Translations under genes and position numbers: made by a program
Assembly (NCBI RefSeq): GCF_021347895.1
Contig: NC_067115.1
Span: 12,236,064 to 12,300,063, forward strand
DNA length: 64,000 nucleotides
Source of the DNA: Acanthochromis polyacanthus
Lineage: Eukaryota; Chordata; Actinopteri; Pomacentridae
Reading direction: 5' to 3'
Shown: positions 33,478 through 45,174 of the stretch, piece by piece
Layout of the letters: every line of letters starts with the position of its first letter
Numbering within the stretch: position 1 is the stretch's first letter
Notes under the pieces: generated by a model
Told to the model about the DNA's origin: nothing
Database searches by the model: none
What the model saw: only the letters and a program-made list of their open reading frames with translations

Positions 33478-36400
33478 GTTTTTGTTTTTTTGTTTTTCTT
33501 TCTTTGCAGTCCAGGCGACTTTTAAAAGATTAAAACGTGCGTAAGTATCCAGTTAAGACTTGAGCGCATTTTTCACTACAAAAATCTACATCAAACTGCA
33601 TTACTCCTCTCTCCCCACCTGCAATGTTCCACATTCTGCAAGCGCGTCTCTCTCCTTTGGAATTAAAAAGGGAGAGAGAGAAGGGGGGGAAGAGAAATAT
33701 CTGGTAATAAGCAAGTCTTTTAAGTCCTTATTCCAAAAAATGTGCAGGCTTCTCAGCAGCAAAATGTCCATGGTGGAAAAGAGGCACTCTCCTCACCGCG
33801 TCCTCTCCCATCCCGACTGCGACCGCATCTCTCCACCTCCGCCTCCCCGCTGTGTCCTGAGAGAGGTTTGTAACAACCACGTGTCTTTTTTTTCCCCTTT
33901 TTTTCTTTTTTTAATTAGAAAGAACTGGCAGGGACCCGCTCCGCCCAGGAGGAGAGATGGGAGCGATTATTGGAGGAGTGAACAGAGCAAACACGCAATA
34001 AGCAAGAAATATATATGTATTATCATAACTGAAAATATATTTAGGAATAATCGATAAAATCAGTGTAGGCTGCCGCTGATGGTGATGATGTGGGAGCTCT
34101 GGTTTAATGTAATTACGATTTTTCTGCTAAAAATGCGTAAAGTGGCAGAGAGTCACAAATCTGACAACCGCTGAAAAAATCGCTCTTTTATAATTTCACT
34201 TTTGAAATTCTGTGTCGGTATTAGCAGACTGAGTGAGCAGGAGCTGCTGGTTGGAGGTGACATTGGTGTCCAAACGCAAACTGACAGCGGCTAAGTCCCT
34301 CACCACGGAGCGCACGGTCCGCTCCGTCCTGTGCACACACTGGAGGTCAGTATTGTAACAGTCAGCTCCGGAGGGAAAAGTAGGCGGACTTACACATCGT
34401 AAATGTGAACAGTGGTAATATTATACTGAACGAATCTTTTTGATAATTCACTGTGCAGCCTATTTATTAACATGCGCCAGTGGGATGGTGAGCGTGTGTG
34501 ACCTTGCGGTAGAAACTTTATAATTTCTCTGCGCTCTCCTGACATTATATTTTGCGCGTTTGTGTGGTGGTAATTGTGTTGACACACAGATTAGAGGATT
34601 ATACTGTGTGTTCAGATGGAAAGGAGAAGCAGGCTTTTGGGGGATACCAAAAATTATCTGCATGGATAGCAGTGCAATCAGAGAACAAACTAGGGCTTGC
34701 ATGGTGTATGATTAGTGAGTATCCATCTTCCACTCATGAGTGCACCCCACCTCCGTTGGCTTTTTCACATGCGGTGATGGGCTGAATCTATCTTAATTTT
34801 GTTTTCAGTGTCTTAATTTATGTATTTCCTTTGAGGACACGCATGCATGCGCACTTTCCACAAACATCAGAGCATTGTCTGTCACTTTTGGTCTCTCTTT
34901 CAGTCTTCACTATCCACTCAGTGTCTGTCTTTCTTTATCTCTTTCTCCAACACACACATACACATTAAAGCTTTTCAAAAGAATGGTGCAGCAGCACTCT
35001 GCCAAAGTTGTTTAAATTAAATCCAATCCCACAACAGTAAGTCTATCCAAAAAAGCCTGGTTAAAAAGTTAATTTTTTTGGTCTGTCTACATGTCAACCC
35101 CATTTTCCCTGGGTGGTGCTGCCTCCTGGAGAAACCCACTCTCGCCTTTGGAGTACAGCCTGGTATTAAGTTCCTGGGCCAGTGCCTTTATTGACCGTGT
35201 CTCCCAGCTAAGTACCTGCCATTAATCACAGACTGCTCAGCCATATTGAATTAAAGAGCAACCGCAGCCGCAAGAAATGCTCAAGTCCAAACTGATCCGC
35301 ATCAAGGCACGAGGTGGAACGAGGAGGGCTCGTGGTCTATCTGCGTGGGAAACACAGTCAGGGTGGCAGACAGTCCCTAATTTGTCCTCCAACGTACCCC
35401 AAAAGCAGTTTTTTCCTTCTTATGTTGCCATTTTAAATTTAACTAAGGCCAGAGTGATGCTGTAGGTCAATCTGGTTGCACTCTAAGGAGATAGATAAGC
35501 CTGAATATACCAAGCCCTTTCCTTATTTCCAATCTAGAGCTCTGAAGGAGAAAAAGCTCTTTCTGCAACAACCCAGGAGCCAGGTTTTGGGTGTCAAGGA
35601 AACTCTGTTAATACATTTTTTAATCTCCTCAAGTCAAGAGTTTGTGCTTATCTCACTCTCAATTATCATCCATTTTCTTCTCTTTGATGCTTTTTTCTTC
35701 TTTATTCTGGTCCAATCACAAAGTTTGCTCCGTGTAACAAAATGCTACTTGGTTTGCAGTCTTCTCTACATTTATTTAAGTGCTACAATGCAGCATTTGG
35801 GGAAATGAAAGGAAAGGAAGTGCCCAGAGCTTTCATTTAGCAAGAAGCACAAGTCTTGCAGAGCTCCAAATATGATACACCTGAGTTCTTCTAACAAGGT
35901 TACATGACCAGCCTTATGTGGCCCATTAAAGTCTAGCACAGTGAACACTCCGACCACACAATCAGTGGCTCAAAGAACTAGAAGACGTGCAGTGAAAGGC
36001 TTCCACCTCTTTCCTGTAAATGTTTATCATCCACGTGTGTGCATTAACAAAGGTATAGAACAGACCAGCATGCACGAACAAAAGCTAATTCTCCAAAGAA
36101 ATCTAAGCTGTTACTAATCACAACAGCCACTTCTAATTTTCTCATCATCCCTAATGTGTTTCCACATGAGTTCCTTTTATAAGAGGTTTGCTACTAACTG
36201 ATGACAGTGACAAATGGCAGTGTTACCTGGGCAGACAACGATAGAGCCGAGAACAAATAGTTCACCGAAGCAACATTCAGCCCTGGGGGAAGTTTCTTTC
36301 CTGCTAGCATCACCTCACAGAACAGGGCCTGCTTCTTATCTAGTGCCATGGCTTTATTTGACAAATTACCTGGTGGGGACAAAACAGTAAAATAACATCA

Positions 36401-38035
36401 GTTGCACGGTTGATTTGGATTTTTTTATTTGTAAATGAATGGATTTTTAAACCTAATTCTTATGAAATTTAAAGTAAAGTAGGTGGTATGGATATGTCTT
36501 AGCTCACTATATCTTCTTCTGAAATAATCTCATATCTCTGTAAGTGACGCTAACCATTCAATCATTCCCAGATGCTTTGCTATTTGTATTTGTTTATGTA
36601 GGATTGTCAGAACTACTAGAGGTCAGAAAGATTAAAGAAGCGAGACAAATATTTTTTTTCTTTAGGTCAGAGCTATATCTTACACTGTTGTCTTTCTCAA
36701 CCTCGTGCTTCTTCCCACCACAGCATAGGATGTGACCTTGACCTTGGCATCGTTGCGATGGAAGTGACTGGGTGTCAAGCTGGATGCATTTTAAACATAA
36801 GAGGTAAGAGATTTCTTGGCTCTTTCTTTCAGCTTTGACTTCAGAAAAGGAGATTTGTAGGGTTGCATTCCAATAGTGCTATTGTCCTTCGCTGTGAACT
36901 TACAAATTATCCTTAATGGGTTTCCACAGTGATGTGCACAGAAAGGGTAACTGCTGAATTATTTAAGCACTGATCCTGAATTTGAAAAAATCTGGATGTT
37001 TTGTCGTCTTCCATTTCTGAAAAACTGCATTTTGAAAACTAATATTATAGTTTTTTTCTGTAGTTTCTTTAATGAAGTGCAATCTTTAGACCAAAGGTGT
37101 TTTGAATCTCATAATTAGGTTATTGCGTAATGCAGTCATTATTCAGTGAATGAATTTTTTTATTATTATTTTAAACCTCTCCCCCAAAAAAGCCATTTTC
37201 TCTTATAATCTACATTTTTCTTGTTGCTTGATCGGTAATGGTCAGTACAGACCTCTTTGCTCTGTTTAGTGGAAGTGGTGAGCCATTGTGCAAAATGTTC
37301 TTTGAGTCTCATGAGACAGTGAGGTTCTTTGAAAATGTGGTAGATTCTCAGTGCAAAAGTAATCATACAGTAAATGGAGAATAAAGGACAATCGGAACAG
37401 ATGTAGGCTGAGGCTGTATAAAATATAAAGGCTTTATTCCTCTGAGTGCATTTTGGCATTTTAGAATTCATTTGAAGGAGATACAGGCATTTTATCTGCA
37501 CATATCGGACATGAAAAGAGGGCAGATGTGTTCCACTTTTATTGATGGCATGAAAGCATTCTCTGGTGATCAAGGTTTTATGAAGTGTGCATTGCCTGAA
37601 GAGATGTAAAACACAGGCAGCAAGTACATTATGTGAAAATACTGTTGTAAGCTTCTTTGAGCTCTGCAAGTGATCAATCTTAGACGCTTGTTTAGAAAGT
37701 CTGTGTTTCAATTTGAAAAGGACACAATGTCAGTGGGGTTTACCTCCGTGTGTTCCTGTGGAGCAGCAAGCGCATGACTCTGTGACTGTCTCGTGAAAAG
37801 CGTGTGTGCTGTCACCAAGGCAAATGGTTTTTCTTCCCATGACACAATGCAATGTTACTCTGCTGCCTTAGTAGTAAAGATACTCAGTCAATACTATGCC
37901 TCAGTAATTGCATTGATTTCTTAGCGAGACATATTTTGATGACAATAAATCAGTTTACAGCTGTAAAAACAATGACTGTGTTTTGTAGATGTCGTCATAT
38001 TCAGATGGATGGATCTGTGAAAGACCTCCCTCCAG
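33478..38035. other. 5' flank of adra2c and intergenic sequence, no further gene seen
   Basis: The first ~900 bp holds the presumed 5' UTR and promoter of adra2c: pyrimidine-rich blocks on the plus strand, a GC box at 33941 and some CpG near 34270-34330. Beyond that I see only short chance frames. The longest open frame (37166-37711, minus) begins with TTG and has no family features. Confidence 0.5.
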
Positions 38036-38039
38036 CAGT

Positions 38040-38395
38040 AATAACTTTGGCGCTCTCCTGACCTTTCCTTTAGTGCCACCATCAGGTTGATGTTTATGGC
38101 TACAACTTTAGTATCTGCATTAGTTTGTTTAAAGACCCCTCTGGGGAAGTTTTTTTTATCTTGTCCATATGGTGTTTGTCTACGTGCTGGAAGGCATATC
38201 ATGACCCAAATAAGCAGTCAACACCATGGCTGAGCATTTCGATGAGAAAACTCTTGCATCTCGCTGACAGTCTCAAAAACAAAGATTCGGACCTTTGGGA
38301 CATATCCTGTAAATTTGTGGAGTGGGAATTTCTGTCTCATTATTCTTCTCCAGAATAGATTATCATATGGAGTTTGAACATGTATGACTTGACTC
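38040..38395. repeat. Dispersed repeat, copy 1
   Basis: Shares ordered blocks with 42175-42480, including AAGACCCCTCTG, ATAAGCAGTCA, GGCTGAGCATTTC and TTCTTCTCCAGAAT, in the same order and orientation at similar spacing. It is a diverged pair of one repeat family. No coding capacity seen. Class unknown. Confidence 0.65.
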
Positions 38396-38506
38396 CAACT
38401 TGCCATAGTATAGAGCAGTTTTAAAGTGTTTGTGCAGAGGTGCAGGTGAGCTGGTATGCTCCAGCTGCAGTGAGTGGTGGTTGAAAAAAGAGGCAAGGAA
38501 TTCATA

Positions 38507-39922
38507 CACTACCAGTCAAACGTTTGGACACACCTTCACATTTAATGGTTTTTCTTTGTTTTCATGACCGTTTACATTGCAGATTCTCACTGAAGACATC
38601 AAAACTATGAATGAACACGTATGGAATTACGGAGGAAACAAAAAATGTGAAATAAGTCAAAACACGTTTTATATTTTAGATTCTTCAAAATAGTCACCCT
38701 TTGATTCCTGTGTTGCACACTCTTGGCCTTCTCTCCATGAGCTTCATGAGGTAGTCACATGAAATGGTTTTCCAGCTGTCCTGAAGGGGTTCCCAGAGAT
38801 GCTGAGCACTTGTTGGCCCTTTTGCCTTCACTCTTGCCTTCATCCCAAACCATCTGGATTGGGTTTAAGTCAGGTGACTGCGGAAGCCATATCATCTGAC
38901 ACAGCACTCCATCACTCTCCTTCTTGGTCAAATAGCCCTTACACAGCCTGGAGATGTGTTTGGGGTCTTTGTCCTGTTGAAAAATAAATGATGGTCCAAC
39001 TAAACGCACACCAGATGGAATGGCATGTCGCTGAAGGATGCTGTGCCAGTCATGCTGGTTCAATGTGCCTTCAATTTTGAATAAATCCCCAACAGTGTCA
39101 CCAGCAAAGCACCCCCGCACCATCACACCACCTCATCCATGCATGTAGAGATCCTCCGTTCACTTTTTCTGTGTCGCATAAAGACACGACAAGTGGAACA
39201 AAAGTTCTCAAATTTGGACTCCTCAGACCAAAACACAGAGTTCCACTGGTCTAATGTCCATTCCTTGTGTTTCTTGGCCCAAACAAATCTCTTCTGCTCG
39301 TTGCTTTTCCTTAGTAGTGGTTTCTTAGCAGCTATTTGACCATAAAGGCCTGATTGGTCAGTCTCCTCTGAACACTTGATGTAGAGATGTGTCTGCTACT
39401 AGAACTCTGTGTGGCATTTTTTTCTAGGCTCTAATCTGAGGTGCTGTTAACTTGTCATTTCTGAGGCTAGTGACTCGGATAAACTTATCCGCAACAGCAG
39501 AATTGACTCTTGGTCTTCCTTTCCTGGGGCGGTCCTCATGTGAGCCAGTTCCATCGTAGTGCTTGATGGTTTTTGCAACTGCGCTTGGGGATACATTCAA
39601 AATATTTGCAATTTAAGAACTGACTGACCTTCAGTTCTTAAAGTGTTGATGGAATGTTGTTTCTTTTTACTTAGCCTATTGGTTCTTGCCATAATATGTA
39701 TTCTAACAGTTGTCAAATAGGGCTGTCAACTATATATCAACCTGACTTCTGCACAACACAACTGATGTTCCTAACTCCATTAAGACGGTAAGAAATTCCA
39801 CAAATGAACCTTGGCAAGGCAGACGTGTGATATCTTCAGTGAAATCTACAATGTAATAGTCATGAAAATAAAGAAAAAAAACATTAATTGAGAAGGTGTT
39901 TCCAAACTTTTGACTGGTAATG
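38507..39922 (-). mobile_element. Tc1-like transposon, third family, inactive
   Basis: TA occurs at both sides (38505-38506 and 39923-39924). Inverted ends begin CACTACCAGTCAAACGTTTG on the left and CATTACCAGTCAAAAGTTTG on the right complement. Size is 1416 bp. Transposase remnants lie on the minus strand. The end sequence differs from the other Tc1 elements in the window, so it is a separate family. Confidence 0.9.
38755..39700 (-). pseudogene. Tc1-like transposase remnant with altered catalytic residues
   Basis: 38755-39126 is open and contains the second catalytic motif (FIFQQDKDPKH) and PDLNPIQMVW, where the catalytic Glu is Gln. Further upstream on the same strand, in another frame, the region around 39180-39360 reads GLYGQIAAKKPLLRKSNEQK and then VFWSEESKFE, where the first catalytic Asp is Glu. 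Two of three catalytic residues are therefore changed, besides frame breaks. It is a dead copy. Confidence 0.85.
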
Positions 39923-39924
39923 TA

Positions 39925-42170
39925 TATCTACATAATCTAGAGGTATAGAGTTACATCTGGGCCATTTCTAGACAGAAATTAGGGGTTAAAAATTACAACC
40001 AGAGCGGGCATTTAATAGGATTCTATATTCAGCCTGAAAAACAACTACATTGCATAAAATGTAAATGGCTTGGTTGGTCAAACACACAATAAACCAAAAT
40101 TGAGAAAAATTTTGACCCTGGTAACAATTAGTTAACTTGTCAGGCTGTGCACTGTATTATCAGCACGATAACTGTGTCTCACTTTGATGAAAACACCAAA
40201 ATAAAAGCGATTAGATATGTCGTCCACGATTTCATAATCTGCAACCCAACTGAAATATGGAAGACGTTTCAAAATCAGGTCATACTGACGTTAAGGCTCA
40301 TCTTCAGCTAGATCTTATGTAAGAGTTACTGAGCAGAAGATGAGGACTCCATCATTTTAATAACAACAGTCACAGTCAAGGTCTTTTCTAACACAATTCA
40401 TGTCGTCTCTGCTAGTGGTCAATATCTTTTACAAAGAAGTGTCAGCAGCTGTCAGTCTTAATTAGCAAATATGACTGCAAACACAAATCAAACAGCTTTT
40501 CCAAAAACCCTGGTCCAGAATGGACACCATGAAGCCATTTCAACCTAATAAAACATTTGGATATCAACTGTAGCAGAACAGTTTCAGACTGTTCCAGAGC
40601 AGACTATATCACTCAACTGTCCCGAGAAAGGTTGACTGTCCAATTACAATCACTGCCTTATTTGAGATGAATGTTGCTGTGCAGTGTAAGGCCTGGCAAA
40701 GTCATTACTGTCCATCTGAGTGACAGTTGGACCAAAATGGCAGATCTGCAGGCTACTTGAAAATTAGGCGCAGCAGGAATGTGTTGAAAAAGTGACAGCC
40801 CCAGACAGAGACCAACACCAGTCGACTCGGTGTTGCATCATGATCTGCACACCAGATTGATATGCCGTTGGTGAAAAATGACCATCTGTGAAGTGTCACT
40901 CTCAGAGAGGTCACAGATTGGCCAAGGCAGAATGAAAGAATTGATGCAGAAATCAATCGTGAGGCCGGTGACAAGAGAGTGATAGATGATCGGTGGTCAT
41001 CATTAGTTCTGGTTTGCCGATAATGTCAACACATGAGAGTTAAATGGTTCATTCATGTCTAATAACATACTGGAATATTTCTTGAGTTGATGGACCTACA
41101 TTATTCTGGTGTCAGTGCTCCCCAGTGTCCAACAATCACTTTCAAGCAGCCTGGCAGTGCCAAACATGTCAGCTGGTAGAGTAAAACCCCTCAGTGGGAC
41201 CGTTATTAGATCCAATCAAATATGAAATCACACTGCAAGGCATCGGCTGTAGATAAACCCACCTAAGCCTTTTGCATTACAGTGCCTTTTCCCCCTATAC
41301 CCTGGTCGATAAATCATTTTACAACCCCGAGTAACCACAAAGTATTTTTGAAGTGCTCTCGGTTTCTGTGAGATACCGTGTCTCTCCAAACTGATCCCAC
41401 TCCTGTGCTGCCTGAGAGCTCTCCCCGTAACGCTGAAATCAGTGTGGAAAGCACTAAACCTTGGAAACGTGCTGGGGGAGAGGGGGAAAACAAATAAGAG
41501 AGTGAGAGAATAATGGAGGAAGAATGAAGCGAGCTGCACAGGATGAAAGAAACCTTTCCTCATCACTTGATTAGCAGTGAGGTAGAAAGGTATTATTTGC
41601 ACTTTGGGATTGTGTGATAAATTATATTCCACTTTTCATCTCATTTCACTGTTAGTTATATTTTCAAGTAGTGCAACTGTATCTAGAGGGTACAGTTTCA
41701 CTATGTGAACTGTACCCATTGGTTAGGACATTTAATCTCTTTTTTTTCTCCTTCTTGGGATAAACATACGTCTGCATTAGCACATGCACAGCCCTTTAGC
41801 CTGTGCTGGTATTTCTCTGCATTAGAGAGAATTTTCATTTGTGATATGCTGAAGACAGAATGGTCAGGACTTACCCAATGGGTTGATCATGACCACGTTA
41901 CATTAAAGCAACCTAGTATTGTGGGTGATTCAGTTGGGCAGCCACAAGGACATTCATGACAATAATCAGTGATTTAATTAAAGTTTAGTCCAGAGTACAC
42001 ACAAGATCTGTCAGTGTTACAGCAATGCAACATTTGTGGTAGTTTGGTAGAGATAATAGTGGTTTTGTTAGTGGTGTGACTGTAGGAATGGCAGTGTCAA
42101 CCGCAACTACTAGATGGATTGTTATGACATACAGTACAGACGTTCATGGTTGCTGGAGGAAAAATACTGT
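39925..42170. other. No gene seen
   Basis: Non-coding. A short imperfect palindrome lies at 41688-41717. No supported ORF. Confidence 0.5.
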
Positions 42171-42174
42171 GGTT

Positions 42175-42480
42175 CTCTTCTGACTTTTCCTTTTGATGAA
42201 TCATGACATTTGTAGTACCAGTTTGATGAAGACCCCTCTGTGTAAAATCAAGTCTTTCATCTTGTAGACATGTCTATATGATTTTTATATGCTGGGAGAC
42301 GCATCATGAGCAAAATAAGCAGTCAGCACCACGGCTGAGCATTTCCACCTTGAAACTGCAGGACACCAATGACAGTTTGAATTCTGAGGTTTCATATGTA
42401 ACAACCTTAAGGAACCAATCACACCATCTTGCAAGGGCTGGGACTTTCAGTGTTATTTTTCTTCTCCAGAATCATGTGTG
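42175..42480. repeat. Dispersed repeat, copy 2
   Basis: Diverged copy of the repeat at 38040-38395, same orientation, with the shared blocks AAGACCCCTCTG, ATAAGCAGTCA and GGCTGAGCATTTC. About 100 bp after it the giant palindrome begins, as the Tc1 element begins about 110 bp after copy 1. Confidence 0.65.
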
Positions 42481-42584
42481 AATGTGCTGAATTTCTCAAA
42501 AAGTGCAACTTTTCATTGGACACTGTACAGTAGTCTTTTTGCGTATGAGCAGGTGACGTGAGCTGCATAGAGATGAGTTTCTAA

Positions 42585-44658
42585 TATGGAATAAGATTAC
42601 TGTCAAAAGTATTCATCCACGATTCTAACCATTCGTATTCGTAATGTTAAACATTTGTATGTTAATAAAAAATGTGTACACAAAATTCTGCTGTCATATG
42701 CATGAGTTTGATAAATTAAGGGTTAGGATTGTTTTTACGAGTATGAACCTAAAAGTTGTGAGTGCAACTCTAATTTCTACGACTACGAAGTCTTCCCTGT
42801 GAGGACGAATTCAAGTTTATGGGTACGAGTAGAAAAATACTGGAATGACGTCACATAGGTCACAGGGGAAGGTAATCGAACACAGATTGCTCCAAACGCG
42901 CATGCGCCATTTATAAAGAGTAGACGCCGGGTGGACCCGGTGGACCTACCGGGGCAGGTGACGCCTCACAGGTCAAGTAAATAACACATCCAACTTCTTG
43001 TAATTTATTTATTTCATGAAACTGTACTGTTTTAATTGATATACAGTTTATGGACGAAAGACGGTACTGCTTAGCTTGCACGCTAACGAGCCGGGCCGGT
43101 GACACATTAGCCTTCTAATGCAAGGAGGCTAATGAGGAGGCTAAGGAGGCTTAATAACAAAACAAACATAATTTGAGATTATGAATCGTGGCAATTGGCG
43201 TATGAATCAGCCCATTGTACAGCCTAAATTGCTGTAAATTAAGTCCAGTTTTAGTTCTTTGCAAACTCAGACACGTGCATTAGTTTAGTTTACAATGAAT
43301 CTGGCGGAGTTCGGTAAAGTTGGAAAGATATTCACAGATTCGGACTTCCGGCATCAATAACTCATGAGATATATGTTGTCAAAACATGAACGATGCCTCT
43401 TTCAAATCGTTGTAAGGTAGACAATGTGCTACAAGGCCAATTTTATCAAAAGTCGCTGTATTTCAAGCTACAGAAATAACATTGGCGTCTATGAGCAGCC
43501 GGCGGTGCAACGAGTTAACAGGGACCGTCTGCAAATAGCAAAACCGCTGCAACAGCGAAAAGAGACACTGCACATTTATTCAATAACTTTACTCTTGTAC
43601 CCTGTAGAGCCACTAAAATCACTGGAGCCATGAATCGGCTGCGGCTGGTCAAACTACAACTCTTTGTTTGGTGCTAAATGAAAAATTGAATTTTAAGGAT
43701 TTTGCTATTTGCAGACGGTCCCTGTTAACTCGTTGCACCGCCGGCTGCTCATAGACGCCAATGTTATTTCTGTAGCTTGAAATACAGCGACTTTTGATAA
43801 AATTGGCCTTGTAGCACATTGTCTACCTTACAACGATTTGAAAGAGGCATCGTTCATGTTTTGACAACATATATCTCATGAGTTATTGATGCCGGAAGTC
43901 CGAATCTGTGAATATCTTTCCAACTTTACCGAACTCCGCCAGATTCATTGTAAACTAAACTAATGCACGTGTCTGAGTTTGCAAAGAACTAAAACTGGAC
44001 TTAATTTACAGCAATTTAGGCTGTACAATGGGCTGATTCATACGCCAATTGCCACGATTCATAATCTCAAATTATGTTTGTTTTGTTATTAAGCCTCCTT
44101 AGCCTCCTCATTAGCCTCCTTGCATTAGAAGGCTAATGTGTCACCGGCCCGGCTCGTTAGCGTGCAAGCTAAGCAGTACCGTCTTTCGTCCATAAACTGT
44201 ATATCAATTAAAACAGTACAGTTTCATGAAATAAATAAATTACAAGAAGTTGGATGTGTTATTTACTTGACCTGTGAGGCGTCACCTGCCCCGGTAGGTC
44301 CACCGGGTCCACCCGGCGTCTACTCTTTATAAATGGCGCATGCGCGTTTGGAGCAATCTGTGTTCGATTACCTTCCCCTGTGACCTATGTGACGTCATTC
44401 CAGTATTTTTCTACTCGTACCCATAAACTTGAATTCGTCCTCACAGGGAAGACTTCGTAGTCGTAGAAATTAGAGTTGCACTCACAACTTTTAGGTTCAT
44501 ACTCGTAAAAACAATCCTAACCCTTAATTTATCAAACTCATGCATATGACAGCAGAATTTTGTGTACACATTTTTTATTAACATACAAACGTTTAACATT
44601 ACGAATACGAATGGTTAGAATTGTGGATGAATACTTTTGACAGTAATCTTACTCCATA
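42585..44658. mobile_element. Giant palindromic (foldback-type) element
   Basis: A near-perfect inverted repeat: left arm to 43543, right arm from 43700, arms about 960 bp, spacer 156 bp. The outer ends are TATGGAATAAG and its complement. TTCTAA occurs directly at both borders (42579-42584 and 44659-44664), which looks like a 6-bp target duplication. I could see only three mismatches between the arms, at 42591, 42621 and 42653, all near the outer end. Both arms encode the same short chance peptide. No transposase is present. The termini do not match a superfamily I can name, so 'foldback-type non-autonomous DNA element' is inference. A head-to-head duplication or an assembly artefact are alternatives, though the flanking duplication argues for insertion. 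Confidence 0.8.
43544..43699. other. Spacer between palindrome arms
   Basis: A 156-bp unique segment. No ORF or RNA motif recognised. Confidence 0.8.
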
Positions 44659-44674
44659 TTCTAAGACTTAAATC

Positions 44675-45166
44675 CAAGGGCGTCAGTTTGTTTTTAAAAG
44701 TGGGGGGGATGGAGACCACAGCACTTGGAGAAAATGTCGAAGAACGGCGGCAAATTGCCACAAGCTGGGCTCGAACTCACAACCACCACACCAAAGGAGG
44801 AGGCTCAACCTGTTGAGCTATCGGTACATGTGGATAGAGGGGTCTGTGGGCCGCTATAGTACTAATTCTCCCGGGCCGAAATTTTGCCCCTGCACGCCCC
44901 TGGTCAGAGCTTCCACTTGGCACGGGCGCAAATTTAGCATCTGCACGGGTTTTTTTAACCTCACGAAGGTGTGCTGCATGTCTGTGCAACTCTCGGCCGA
45001 GTGCGGATGGTGCGTTCAGGAGCGTCGGAATTTTCTATACTGCTGAAAATAACTGGGTTTACAACGGCTTACATGTGAAGAATTTGAACGTGTTGGAGAC
45101 AAAATGACCCCTGACAAAAAGTGGGGGGGACACATCCCCACCGTCCCCCCTAAACTGACGCCTATG
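44675..45166. mobile_element. Non-autonomous hAT-like element
   Basis: The 8-bp direct repeat CTTAAATC lies at both borders (44667-44674 and 45167-45174), as in hAT insertions. The inverted ends are CAAGGGCGTCAGTTT on the left and CATAGGCGTCAGTTT on the right complement. The 492-bp interior has G-runs and no transposase frame. On the minus strand at 44758-44830 there is a tRNA-like stretch with A-box and B-box motifs. It sits 16 bp from the palindrome. Confidence 0.78.
44758..44830 (-). promoter_or_regulatory. tRNA-like A-box and B-box inside the hAT-like element
   Basis: On the minus strand TAGCTCAACAGG fits an RNA polymerase III A-box and GAGTTCGAGCC fits a B-box, about 43 bp apart. The acceptor and T stems do not pair well, so this is not a functional tRNA. 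It may be a SINE-type or tRNA-derived piece captured by the element, or coincidence. Confidence 0.4.
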
Positions 45167-45174
45167 CTTAAATC

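Noticed and set aside
33560..34057. Open frame of 165 codons on the plus strand upstream of adra2c
   Set aside because: Low-complexity composition antisense to the presumed adra2c 5' UTR and promoter; no recognisable features.
37166..37711. Open frame of 181 codons on the minus strand
   Set aside because: It starts with TTG; the first ATG is far inside. No domain, signal or family resemblance, and it lies in AT-rich non-coding sequence. Consistent with chance.
42911..44332. Duplicate gene encoding an identical 64-residue peptide in both orientations
   Set aside because: Identity follows from the palindrome arms; the peptide has no features and is probably chance.
44758..44830. A tRNA gene
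   Set aside because: A-box and B-box motifs are present, but the stems do not pair as in a real tRNA and it sits inside a hAT-like element; kept only as a tRNA-like stretch.
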